Shown: piece by piece, positions 11,223 to 20,562 of the stretch | Position numbering within the stretch: position 1 is the stretch's first letter | How the letters are laid out: each line of letters begins with the position of its first letter | NCBI RefSeq assembly: GCF_016801865.2 | Contig: NC_068938.1 | Span: 47,823,808 to 47,887,807, forward strand | DNA length: 64,000 nucleotides | Origin: Culex pipiens pallens | Taxonomy: Eukaryota > Arthropoda > Insecta > Diptera > Culicidae | Direction: 5' to 3' | Position numbers and translations under genes: made by a program | Notes under the pieces: model-generated | The model's database searches: none | The model's input: only the letters and a program-made list of their open reading frames with translations | Told to the model about the DNA's origin: nothing

Positions 11223-11836
11223 GGAAAGAGAGGAATCACAAATCCGCATAAATAATTTCAAGATTGTTCAGGTGTAAACCGAAAACGCGATCAAAAATTA
11301 AAGTGGAAGAATAAGGCTTTTAACTGCTTATTTCATTGTCGGTGTACAGGACGCCGCACTGTTTAATCATTTTCTGGCGTACATTCAATTTGAAGTCCAA
11401 AACCAGTCATTGAATTGGAAAAATAAAATTCTTAATCAAATTTTCTTTTCTTGATTTGTGTGCACCTACCGCGAAGACCAAGATTGTTTACTTTTTGCTC
11501 TTTGGTCTGACAGTCTTGGTCTGACAGATTTGGTCTGACAGCTTTATCATGGATTTTGCTCTGGCCTAGGCGAGGGATAGGACACAGCACCTTCCTGGGT
11601 ACAAACTAAAAAAAGTGTCAAACGAAAAAGTGACCAACCACCGGGGATTGAGTGTACGTTCAAACGGCCAGGCCCACTGCGTAAAGTTTACGCAAAGATG
11701 ATTCATTGAACTGGTTTGAGTTTGAACACAGGATGTTCAAACAGCAACACAGTTCTGAATCATCAGAGGAGGAAGAAACGTTGGGCATCAACTGATTAGG
11801 CTCATGCTGACTACCGTTTTCAGATCACCAACTCAC
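11223..11836. other. Intron sequence downstream of the catalytic-Asp exon
   Basis: This follows the donor at 11836 and contains no GDSGGP-like coding on the minus strand. A short tandem repeat lies at 11501-11545. Confidence 0.5.
11501..11545. repeat. Short tandem repeat (TTGGTCTGACAG)x3
   Basis: Three near-identical 12-mer units with 1-2 bp spacers (tc, at) between them. Confidence 0.85.
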
Positions 11837-12021
11837 CTATGTGAACATCGTAGTGAATCGGACTCTCCAGCTCCAGGATGGCGAGGTCGTTCTCGAAGGT
11901 GGCCGCGTCGTACTGCCGGTGCACGATCACCCGCTTCACGTTCTTCGTCACCGATCGGCGCGCCTCCAGGTCGCTCGAGATGTCAAACTCCCCAAACACT
12001 GCCACCAGCGAGGCCAGGAAG
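11837..12021 (-). CDS. Filzig-like protease, exon with catalytic Asp
   Basis: The acceptor tctcgtttctag ends at 12022 and the donor CACATAG|GTGAGT is at 11837/11836; 185 nt, ending in phase 1. The peptide runs from GFLASLVAVFGEFD to HYDVHI and contains ENDLAIL with catalytic Asp1206. The next residues in this family are usually V-P-I-C, which fits a split Val codon at the donor. The exon with VPIC and the catalytic Ser is not visible in the bases below. Confidence 0.93.
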
Positions 12022-15000
12022 CTAGAAACGAGAATCGAAAGAAAGCCCAAGTGGTTAGAGGAACTGACCGGTTGATACGGGGAGGCGGAGAAGGCATTAC
12101 CCTGGCTGACAATGGGCAGCCGTTATGACGTATTCGTTCGTGATGAGCACGCCGCCGCACTTGTTCTTGGTGAACAGTCCGAGCCAGGTCGACTCGCGGA
12201 CCAGCACCTGCCAGGGCCACTCGCCGAACTTGGCCGCCTTGCCGCCGACCACGCGCGCACTCTTCATCAGTGGCCGCTGACCGCACACTATTTTGGGATG
12301 AAAGTTGGGGTTAGAACAAGATTGTACAAAATGACGTCAGCGCCTTTGGCTTACGTATTTTCCGCGACCCCTGCAGATCTTGGCCCGTCTCGTTGGTCTC
12401 CTCGCCGACGTCCTCGTCCTCTTCCTCCTCCTCCTCGACGACGTTCTCCTCCTCGTCGATGATCTCGTCCTCCGGGGCCGGTGTCGTGGTGGTGGTGCTC
12501 GTCGTCGTCGTCGTCGTCGGTCGCTTCGTGGTACGCTTCGTCGCCTATAAGACCGGAGGGGGTGGGTGACGTTTCTTGAACTGAGAGAGACAAAACGCCA
12601 CCTTGATCCTGGGGGACCTTGGGGGGAAACGGTGCGGAGGGAGTTGGGGGGTGGGGGGCGGTACTTACCTTGGTGGGTTTGCGGGTTGTGGTCACCGTCA
12701 CGGGTTCGGTGTCGGCGAGCGTCGGTCGGCTGGTGGGCTTCTTCGTTCCGGAAGGCTTCTTCGAGGTGGATGTCCGCACGGGCTTCTTGGTGGTGGAAAC
12801 GGGTTTGGAGACCGTTGTGGGTGGTCGCTCGAAGTCGGCGGATGGTTTCGAGACTACGCTAGTGGGGGGCTTTGGTCGGGTTGAGGTTGAAGAGCTGGAT
12901 GGTTTCGGTTTGGAGCTGGACGGTTTGGCTGGTTTTGTTGGGCTGGCATTGGACAGCGATGTGGTCTGCACTGGTTTGGAGGATGATGAGGTGGAAGGTT
13001 TGGTCGAGTTGCTGGGCCGCTTCTTGGATGGTTTCTTCGATGGCTTCGGCGATGGTCGTAGGGTTGTGGAGGCAGCATCCTGCTGGATGACGGAAGGCTT
13101 CGTGGTCGTTGGCTTCTTGACACCGGTCGAAGAGGTTGACGTTCCGTTGGAAGGTTTCTTGCTGCCGCTTGGTCGCTTCTTCTTCTTTTTGGTCACTGGC
13201 TTGCTCGTGGAACTGGTAAGCTTGATTCTTTCCGTGGTGGTGGTCGCTTCGGTTGTGGTTGTGGTCGTACTCAACGTAAGGTTCTTTCGCTCCTTCAAGA
13301 TGGCTTCCAACTCGTCAAAGTTTCCGTTGAACGTGGCGACAATCTTGTTGACCAGCATGTTGACCTTGTCCTCGTCCTTGAAGTTGTCGTTCTGGATCTT
13401 GGTCATGTTGGTCATCATGGTCGAGTCGGTGAGGTTGAGGTTGGGGTTGCGCACCGGTGGGAAGTTGTTGATGTCATCGGGAGTGGTGTAGAGTTCGTTC
13501 TTGATAGTCGACGATTCGATCGGCTGCGCGGCGATGTAGATCTGACTGGGTTGAACGTTCGGTGGGATGCGGTTCATGGATGGATAGCCGGCCGTTGGTC
13601 CGTAAGGAGAGTACGTGGATGAAGCGAAGCTGTTGAGCATCTGGCTGTTGTCGACAAGGGTGTAGATGGCAGTGGATGAGACCGTGGGTCTGGCACCGGG
13701 TCGTTTGGTGACTCCGAAGTAGCCCTCATCTTCGAAGTCGGCCAGCGAAGACACGTACACTGGTGGTGGGGTATTTTCGTAGAATCCTGGCCGTTGATTG
13801 CCGATGGGACTGGTGAGCTTCTGGTTCCACGTGCTGGATGTTACGAGTCCGGGAACGGGTTTCGGAGTGATGTGAACGGTTGGGGACGGGTTGTCCGACG
13901 CGCTGGAGATGTGGACGTAGTTTACGTTGGCCAGCGCTGGCGGGGACTGGTGGGACAGTGTGGACGATTGGACGATGTATTCCGGTAGTTGGATGGTGGA
14001 AGAAACGGGACGCTGCTTGGTGGGCGTCACTTTCTTGGTGGGTTGAACAGTAGAGACTGCAACAGGCGCTGCAGGTGGTCCAGTAGAGACGGTGTAGTAC
14101 CCGGACGAAACGGCATGCTCGCCTTCGCTAGTGATGAGGACGGGCCGCTGAGATGGCGGCGGTCCAGCTGTGATGACAATTTTGTTGGGTGGTGGACGAA
14201 CGGTCGATACGTCGATAGCTGGTTCGTTTTGCGTCACAGCCGTCGTACCGTATCCGTTCGTCAGTAAGGTAGCTTGGACTACAACCGGTTCCAGAATGGG
14301 CCGTCTCGTAGGCTTTGGACTGTACACGTAGCTGGTCGAAGGGACCTTAGTGGATAGCTGGGTGGTTGGTGGGCTTGTCTTTTGGGGTTTTGTGATGTAG
14401 AAGCTAGTCGGCCCGTACTTGTCGTAGTCGATCGACGAGGTCGCGTACGTTACTGCGGCGGAAGTCGTGTCGGGTTCAGTCGGCTCAGCACTGGTCGTAC
14501 TGGGAGTTCTCGTGCTTGTCGTCGTGGTGGTCGTCGAAACAGTCGTCGTAAGGATTGCGTCTTGCTTGGTCTCCTCCTCGTCCGTATCGTACTGAGGTCC
14601 AAGGTTCGTGTCGTTCAGCATCAGTATGATCGAGTTGATCGAGTGAATGTTGTTAACCGAAACGGTCGGCTTCGAGGTTTGGTTCTCGCTATCTTTGGAG
14701 TCACTAGAAATGGTATGTACAAGTACGTATTTGTTTGGTTCGGTTGCTTGCGTTGGCTTAGGCTTAGGTTTGAACTGGGGCTTTGGAGGGGTGATTCTGA
14801 TTGGTTTCTCTGTGGTCAGCACCTCCGTGGCGATTTCTTCGACGTCGAAATCGGCAGGATTGGCGTAACTTTGGTCGACAGCACCGTTTTCGTTGATCAG
14901 CACCGTTTCGGCTTCCGGATGGGTAATGTCGCTGTGGTCAAACAGTTGATTCTCCTGGTAGATCTGATTCGCAATGATCTGCACTCCGGTTGAGGTTATG

Positions 15001-15772
15001 TCCGTGCTCGACTCGTAGCTAGGAGCGGACGGGGCCGTATTCGAGTCCGACACTTCATCATTGTACGCATTCAACGAGGTAGGAATCTCCGAACTGTACA
15101 CATTGTGGTTATTAATCTGCACAAAGGAAACATCTTCCTGAATCGGTGGTGGTGGCACGGTCGTAGCGATCTCGATCTCTTCCGACTTAATATTAGACGT
15201 CGACGGTGAGTACACCGAAACAGCTCCGTTCGCCATCTCGTACTTGTGCGAGTTCAAGCTGTTCAGCACGATATCCTCGTCCAGATCATCGTTCGTAATA
15301 TAATTGTTGTGCAACTTGTCAAACACCGGCTTCTTCCGCTTGATCTTCAGTGGAGCGCTCGTCGACCCATCCTTGCTCGGAGACTCTTCCAGCCTAACCG
15401 GCTCGTACGATACCATCGGATTGTACCCCGAAGCACTCAACTGACTGCCAAACTTCTCGTACTGGCTGGCAATCGCCGAACTCAGCGGCGACTGCGACGT
15501 GCTGTCCGCCTCGTCGGCGTTCGTGTAGTTGATCATCTCCAGCAGCGAGTCCGTCGAGGCGGCCACCTCGTTCGACAGCGGCAGCTCGCAGCACGTCCCG
15601 AACAGGAACCCGTCCATACAGGCGCCCACGACCTCGCCCTGCCGCTGGAAGCACTCGTGGTTGAACATGCAGATCGTTGGTCCGCGCCGCTCCGAGTCAC
15701 GCTTCAGCAGGGACCGCGTGGCGTTGCAAAACTTGGGCGTTATCCGGTACCCGCCAAAGAGCTTTCGGCTAT
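11837..15772 (-). CDS. Filzig/Stubble-like mosaic trypsin-like serine protease, partial (four joined exons)
   Basis: Exons at 15772-12669, 12544-12355, 12287-12101 and 12021-11837 join in phase into 1222 visible codons. Residues 16, 35, 41, 52, 61 and 62 are cysteines in a CLIP-like knot whose last two are adjacent (core ACMDGFLFGTCC). About 950 residues of Thr/Ser/Pro/Lys-rich stem follow, then an acidic stretch, then a trypsin-like domain with pre-domain Cys1100, activation site SAR|VVGG (after Arg1110), catalytic His1157 in ITAAHC and Asp1206 in ENDLAIL. The family is of extracellular or membrane-anchored arthropod proteases acting in the apical or cuticular matrix. From memory, insect filzig has a very similar knot (GYRITP...FC...CMFN.EC) and protease start; this was not searched. 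Signal or anchor exons and the exon with the catalytic Ser (GDSGGP) were not found, so the gene is incomplete at both ends. Codons are GC-rich against an AT-rich background, so several antisense frames stay open by chance. Confidence 0.9.
12101..12287 (-). CDS. Filzig-like protease, exon with activation site and catalytic His
   Basis: The acceptor cccaaaatag ends at 12288 and the donor CAGCCAGG|GTAATG is at 12101/12100; 187 nt. The single base carried over from the previous exon completes Leu before CGQRPLM. The exon holds the pre-domain Cys, the R|VVGG cleavage site, the WPWQVLV core and ITAAHC with catalytic His1157. The upstream intron is 67 bp and the downstream one 79 bp, normal for insects. 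Confidence 0.93.
12355..12544 (-). CDS. Filzig-like protease, exon with Thr tract and acidic segment
   Basis: The acceptor ctccggtcttatag ends at 12545 and the donor AAATAC|GTAAGC is at 12355/12354. At 190 nt it starts in phase 0 and ends in phase 1. Joined in phase it reads a Thr/Lys/Arg run (TTTTTTSTTTTT), then a Glu/Asp-rich stretch of about 30 residues, then NETGQDLQGSRKI. It links the stem to the protease domain. Codons are strongly biased to GAG, GAC and ACG. Confidence 0.87.
12669..15772 (-). CDS. Filzig-like protease, large exon: CLIP-like knot and mucin-like stem
   Basis: The exon begins after a pyrimidine-rich acceptor (gtctcctttccag, intron ending at 15773), so the first Asp codon is split (phase 1). 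It ends at the donor ACCAAG|GTAAGTAC at 12669/12668, phase 0. At 3104 nt it carries residues 1-1035. The six-cysteine knot lies at residues 16-62. The rest is low-complexity: acidic and Thr-rich stretches, then Lys/Pro/Ser/Thr repeats (KPS, KKP, TTK) near the C-terminal side, typical of an O-glycosylated extended stem. The frame stays open past the donor down to 12351, but that extension is intron followed by the next exon in the wrong frame. Confidence 0.9.
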
Positions 15773-16317
15773 CTGGAAAGGAGACACGAAACAAAAGCAA
15801 ACAAATTAGCCCTCATTAGCGTTCAATTAAGCAGGGAGGCAGGGCAAATTGAATGAAAGTGACGTACATTTTACTTTATCAATTGAGCTGAGCAAGCTTT
15901 AACAGCTTCTTCGGGGAGCGCTCATCCAAATTTAATATTCGCTGCTCGCGTTTAGGCCTCGAATGGAGTGAAAAATGCATGGCGGGAGCAGAAAGTTTCT
16001 ACAGCAGCACAAGATCGGTGGAACGTGCCTGGAATGCCCAAAGTGGATACTGTTTTTTTGCTCATCTTGGGTGGGTGATAAAATACAAAAGTACACAGCT
16101 GGGATTTGAGGCACGGAAAATACTGAATAAGTAATGCAAAATTGTAGAAATACCTTATAAATTTTTCAACTAAAATATCCAATACTGTGTTTTAATCCAG
16201 GTAACACAAACTGTATAACAATCCATGGACATTGGACATTGAGTCAGGGGATGAAATTGTGGTATTAAATCACATCAACAACAACAAACTTTTTCAGGCG
16301 TTCAATTTCCGTGCTTG

Positions 16318-16400
16318 GCACACTATCCCGGGGATCCGAACCCGGAAGCCAAAAATCCATAACCTACCAAGCGTGGGCAGACCACGTTGGTCCTCTCCTC
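16318..16400 (-). repeat. Possible tRNA-derived SINE fragment
   Basis: On the minus strand, CCGGGTTCGGATCCCCGGG resembles a T-arm with B box, preceded by a GCTTGGTAGG A-box-like stretch. The cloverleaf is poor, so this is tentative. Confidence 0.25.
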
Positions 16401-17696
16401 CTAAACCATCCATCCTTCTCCACCACCATCGCAACGCCAGTTCCGAGAACGACCCTCCGGAAAAGGCCGCATTTATTCCGTGGAGTAAAATTAGCCTTGA
16501 AATAAAATTCAATTGACATACGTTGCTTTTATTGGATTGTGGATCGTTCTCCGAAAGAAACCCCCCTCTCTTGATTGCACTGCGGTTGCCTTTTTTCACT
16601 CTGGTTTTTTTGGTGGCGTTTCCCTTTTCAGGTGGAAAACTTTGGGCGGGAAAATCGAAACCGTCACGACCCGAGGTCGATGGGGAGCGCGATTTTCGCG
16701 TGATTTGCCGAGATGTCGTAAAGAGGAAAAGTTTGTCATTGCACGTCGTCGCAGCTCTTTTTTTTGGTATGCTAATGCGCGATGCTGAGCGTTATTGCGG
16801 TGGTGCTTTTCCACTCCGTGCGCGGTGGAAATTGGACGGAGCCGAAAAAGGTGTAATTTTGAATTGCCTTACTTTTGGGAAAATTATGGGGGGGGGGGGG
16901 GCCTCTCCCTCCCACTCGAAATGGAGGGTGTGCTAATGTTACTTTGATTATTATTACGTGATTATCAGTTCACCGCCGGGTGCTCGATGTTTTAGTGGGT
17001 TAAATTGGATCAGTGTACGTGACAGCGGTGGGAATGATTATTTATGTTTGCGTTTATTTAAAGTTGGCGGTTTGCAAAATTGACAGTTATTGCTGAAATT
17101 TATTTGAATTATGGTTGGTCTATAAGTACCTTTAGAAATGATTTGATAAATTATTTTTGCTAAAATCCTGCTTTTGAAGATGGATTTATCACATTAGATT
17201 ATCATTTAGAGGGTGTACACCGGGTGTACAATCAAATTTTACAATATTGATTCTATTATAACAAGCATTAATTTGAGATTTGGTCACAAACCAATTCCAA
17301 TTCGAGAACATTTTGAGCATCCTAAAAGACAAGCAAAAACAATTTTAGATCAATAGTTGACATATAGCGCTTGAAACAAAATTCTGAGTTTGAAAATGTT
17401 TCAAAAATGCTTTTCGTCTGAACGTTAGAGGGGACTTGATATCTGCGGAGACATCATCCTAAGTCAGAATATCGTCACAGCTTAGGTAAAAAATTTGTAG
17501 AGCTGAATAAAACTGTACAAAACAAATAATATTTAAAAAAATAGGTTGAGGTGAGCACACTTCTCTAGAAATTCTTTCAAATGAGATTAGTATCTTTGTA
17601 TTGATTTGTGTCGAAAACAACCAAAATGTGCTTGAAGAGAAATTTAGGATGTCACTACTCAGTCTCATAACTATCAGTACCTTGAAATAAAAAAAG

Positions 17697-17810
17697 TACT
17701 AAATTCCTATATTCTACGAATTTTGCCTCCTTTGCTTATTTAGTAATTCGAAAAGCCCGATTACTTAATAAGGAAGGGAGCCAAAATTCCTAGAATAAAG
17801 GAATTTTGTA
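17697..17810. repeat. Small hairpin element
   Basis: Imperfect arms (aaattcctatattctacgaa... and ttcctagaataaaggaattt) flank a central loop near 17745-17765. Non-coding. Confidence 0.5.
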
Positions 17811-18064
17811 TTTTTCTTTTATTTCGGTTTAGTGCTTTTGGGGTGACCCCATACCCCCATATCACTGGAACCAACCTGAATTTTAATATTTTTTTTTTAG
17901 ATTAGCCAAGAGTTTTGACACTGATTTGAACAGGTAAGTGACGTAAGCGCTGTTATTTTTTTTTAAATTAAGCGGAGTGACTTTGATAGGTTTAATTTTT
18001 TTTCCGCAAAATGAAGAATACAAATAAATTACGTAAGTAATGATATGGAATCATACTGACCGTG

Positions 18065-18480
18065 GTAGAGAAGTGGTCAAAATACTTCAAAAAGAACTTT
18101 TCATAACATTTGGAAAAGTTTAAAAAATAAGTTATCTATAATTAAGAAAATGTTGATGAATAGCATTATTTTAATCCTCTCAGACAGTCATGATTTTCAC
18201 AATAAACATGATTTCGAATCGGAAAAAGCATTTTCGGATTCTTTGGACAATTTTCAGTAAGAGAAGGTTAAATATTAGTTTTGTAAATAAAAAATATTAG
18301 GTGTTTAAGAAACATAATTCAAAAAAAAAAAATCTTCAAATTATAGGCATTTTCAGTAAAACAAGTTTGATATATAATGATAAAACTTTTGATTCGTGTA
18401 TCGAATACAGTTTCAAATGCAATATGAATCGATAATTTTGTGAATAAAATTTGTTTCAACAAATTTTAGGCCAATTTTTG
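18065..18480 (+). repeat. Dispersed repeat, copy 1
   Basis: About 400 bp that matches 31330-31680 in the same orientation (shared gaatagcattattttaat, attctttggacaattttc and atgcaatatgaatcgat). The class is unknown. Confidence 0.75.
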
Positions 18481-18509
18481 ACTTTTAATTTTTTTTACCT
18501 ATATAAGCA

Positions 18510-18517
18510 CTCTAAGT
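18510..18517. repeat. hAT target-site duplication, left copy
   Basis: CTCTAAGT, repeated exactly at 19648-19655. Confidence 0.9.
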
Positions 18518-19647
18518 CAGGCCTGCCCAACGTCCGGCCCGTGAAGCCATTTCATCCGGCCCGCGACGGCTTTCTAAAATATTTCTATGACCGGCCCTTA
18601 AGGCTGTTCATGAAGTTTTAAATAAATTAAATTACCGTCGGAATTAAAAAAATAAGCTTGAGATCAAATTTTAACATATTGCAAGAACATTCTTCATGTT
18701 TGAATTTAATTGTTATAATTTTTATATTGAACTGAAAAAATTGTGCAAGAAAACAAAAATATCAATTTCATAAAATTGTTAAATTCATGAAAAAACTTTG
18801 ATTGTAATCTTAAAATTTACAAAAAAAGACTAAATGTTATTTCTTTCAGTTTTGAGTGTTTTTACTTAAATTTGAAGTTTTTTTTTTCTATTTTCTTTTA
18901 TTTTAATAAATAAATAAGTAAAACTAATGTATTTTTCCAGAACAAATTTTTAGTGATAAAGTTTTTTTTAAAAAAAGCTTAAAAATCAAATTATTCATAC
19001 TGAAAATAGATCGCTGGAAATATTTTTAAAATATTGAAAAATGTATCAAAAACTTGCAACGATTATTGAAATTTAAATGTTTTTTTTATAAAAAATATAT
19101 CAAAGTATTAAATTGCAATCGTCAAAAACAATATCCATACAATTTTAAACAAGCAAAGATTAAAATAAGTCAAATAAACATTTTTTTTTTAAAAAGCATA
19201 AAAATCAAATTATTCATACTGAAAATAAATCGCTGGAAATATTTTTAAAATATTGAAAAATGCATCAAAAACCTCAAAAACTTGCAATGATCATTGAAAT
19301 TTTAATGTTTTTTTTTCTATAAAAAAATATATCAAGGTATTTAATTGCAATCGTCAAAAACAATATCTATACAATTTTTTAACAAGCAAAAATTAAAATA
19401 AGTCAAATAAACAAATTTTTGAATGATGTTTGTTTTTCATTTTTAAAATCAAGATATATGAATCATATTTGCAACACTAGTTCTTACATGTTTTTGCTTA
19501 AAAAAAATTCAATCATAAGAAAATTGAAAAAAATGTGTTTACTTTTCTACTTTTATCAAATATTAATTCCGGCCCGCCACTGCTTGAGAATAATCAGATC
19601 TGGCCCGCAGAGCCAAAAGGTTGGGCAGTGCCCAATGGGCACCCCTG
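18518..19647. mobile_element. Non-autonomous hAT element
   Basis: Imperfect TIRs (CAGGCCTGCCCAAC and, from the right end, CAGGGGTGCCCATT with TGCCCAACC further in) and perfect 8-bp duplications mark a hAT insertion of 1130 bp. The interior is AT-rich with no transposase. An internal tandem duplication of about 220 bp (18970-19190 and 19190-19410) carries the string ttattcatactgaaaata. A related fragment (gcgggccggatgaaatgg) lies at about 48130-48148. Confidence 0.88.
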
Positions 19648-19849
19648 CTCTAAGTGATGGTGATTGACGTAAAAATGACATTTGAAAACCTTAAATCTTA
19701 TTTTAACAAGAAAAACTACACCCCGGAATTCAAAACAAGAATTTTCAACGTAAATATTTTTTTTGAATACTATCGAAAAAACTTTTTATTTTAAATAATG
19801 AAACTTGTGTGGACTACCCCAGTACATGTTTCAATATCAACCCGGTTTA

Positions 19850-20562
19850 CGATACATCAAAATCGCATCGCAAAGCAAAAGACAAAAGTGTTCAGTTTCA
19901 TTTGAATCAGCCTGAATTTTATAGTACTATGACCCCAGAAGCTAGCTTAAAAATGTGAGCTTATTTGGTTATGGTTAAGTTGCTGCAGTTTTAATCTGAA
20001 GTTTGTATGGAACCCTGATCAATTTACTATGGAGAATTGTAACTTTTTACATCTTCTTATAGCAAATTTCCCAAAACCCTTTCATTTTTTTCTTATCTTA
20101 AGTTTCTTATAGGATTTGAACCGGGGAACAACTTTTTACAACATCGCAAAGTGCTAGGAATTGATCCCGAAAAAATTCAGGCTGTTTGTTGGAGTTTACT
20201 TTTTTCGGCAAAAATTCAAAACAAGCACAAAAAATTTACCTGTATCTTTTTGGGATCAATTCCTAGTGCTTTGCAATGTTCGACAAAGTTGTTCCTCCTA
20301 CACAAAATTTCTTAGATGATAATATTTTATAGGGTTGAGGAAAACTTTCCAGAAGAATATTTAAAAATTTAAAAATAAATCAATTAAAATTTATTAAAAT
20401 TCCATTCTAACTTCAGATCAAAACTGAAGCAATGAAACCTAAACCAAATAAGCTCAAATTTTCAGGCTAGCTTCTGGGTTCATAGAACTTTAAAGTTCCG
20501 GTTGATGCAAACGAAATTAAACACTTTTGTCTTTTTCATATATCCGTGAATCACCCTAATAA
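19850..20562. mobile_element. Palindromic repeat element
   Basis: Outer arms share gacaaaagtgtt and agaagctagc; inner arms share gatcaattcctagtgctttgc in opposite orientation. The centre is near 20200. No ORF. The ends are poorly defined. Confidence 0.65.

Larger units (their letters stand above)
15773..18064. other. Probable intron upstream of the large protease exon
   Basis: It ends (in gene direction) in the acceptor before 15772. It has short open frames on both strands around 16230-16940 but no recognised domain. A 12-G run lies at about 16889. A small hairpin is at 17697-17810 and a possible tRNA-like fragment at 16318-16400. Confidence 0.4.

Noticed and set aside
12619..13491. Long plus-strand open frame (290 codons) over the protease exon
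   Set aside because: It is antisense to a codon-biased, GC-rich low-complexity exon; its Val/Gly-rich content is the complement of Lys/Pro/Thr codons.
14382..14993. 203-codon plus-strand frame
   Set aside because: Also antisense to the protease stem exon, with no domain or splice context.
15246..15809. 187-codon plus-strand frame
   Set aside because: Antisense of the CLIP-like knot region, which has a recognisable cysteine pattern on the minus strand.
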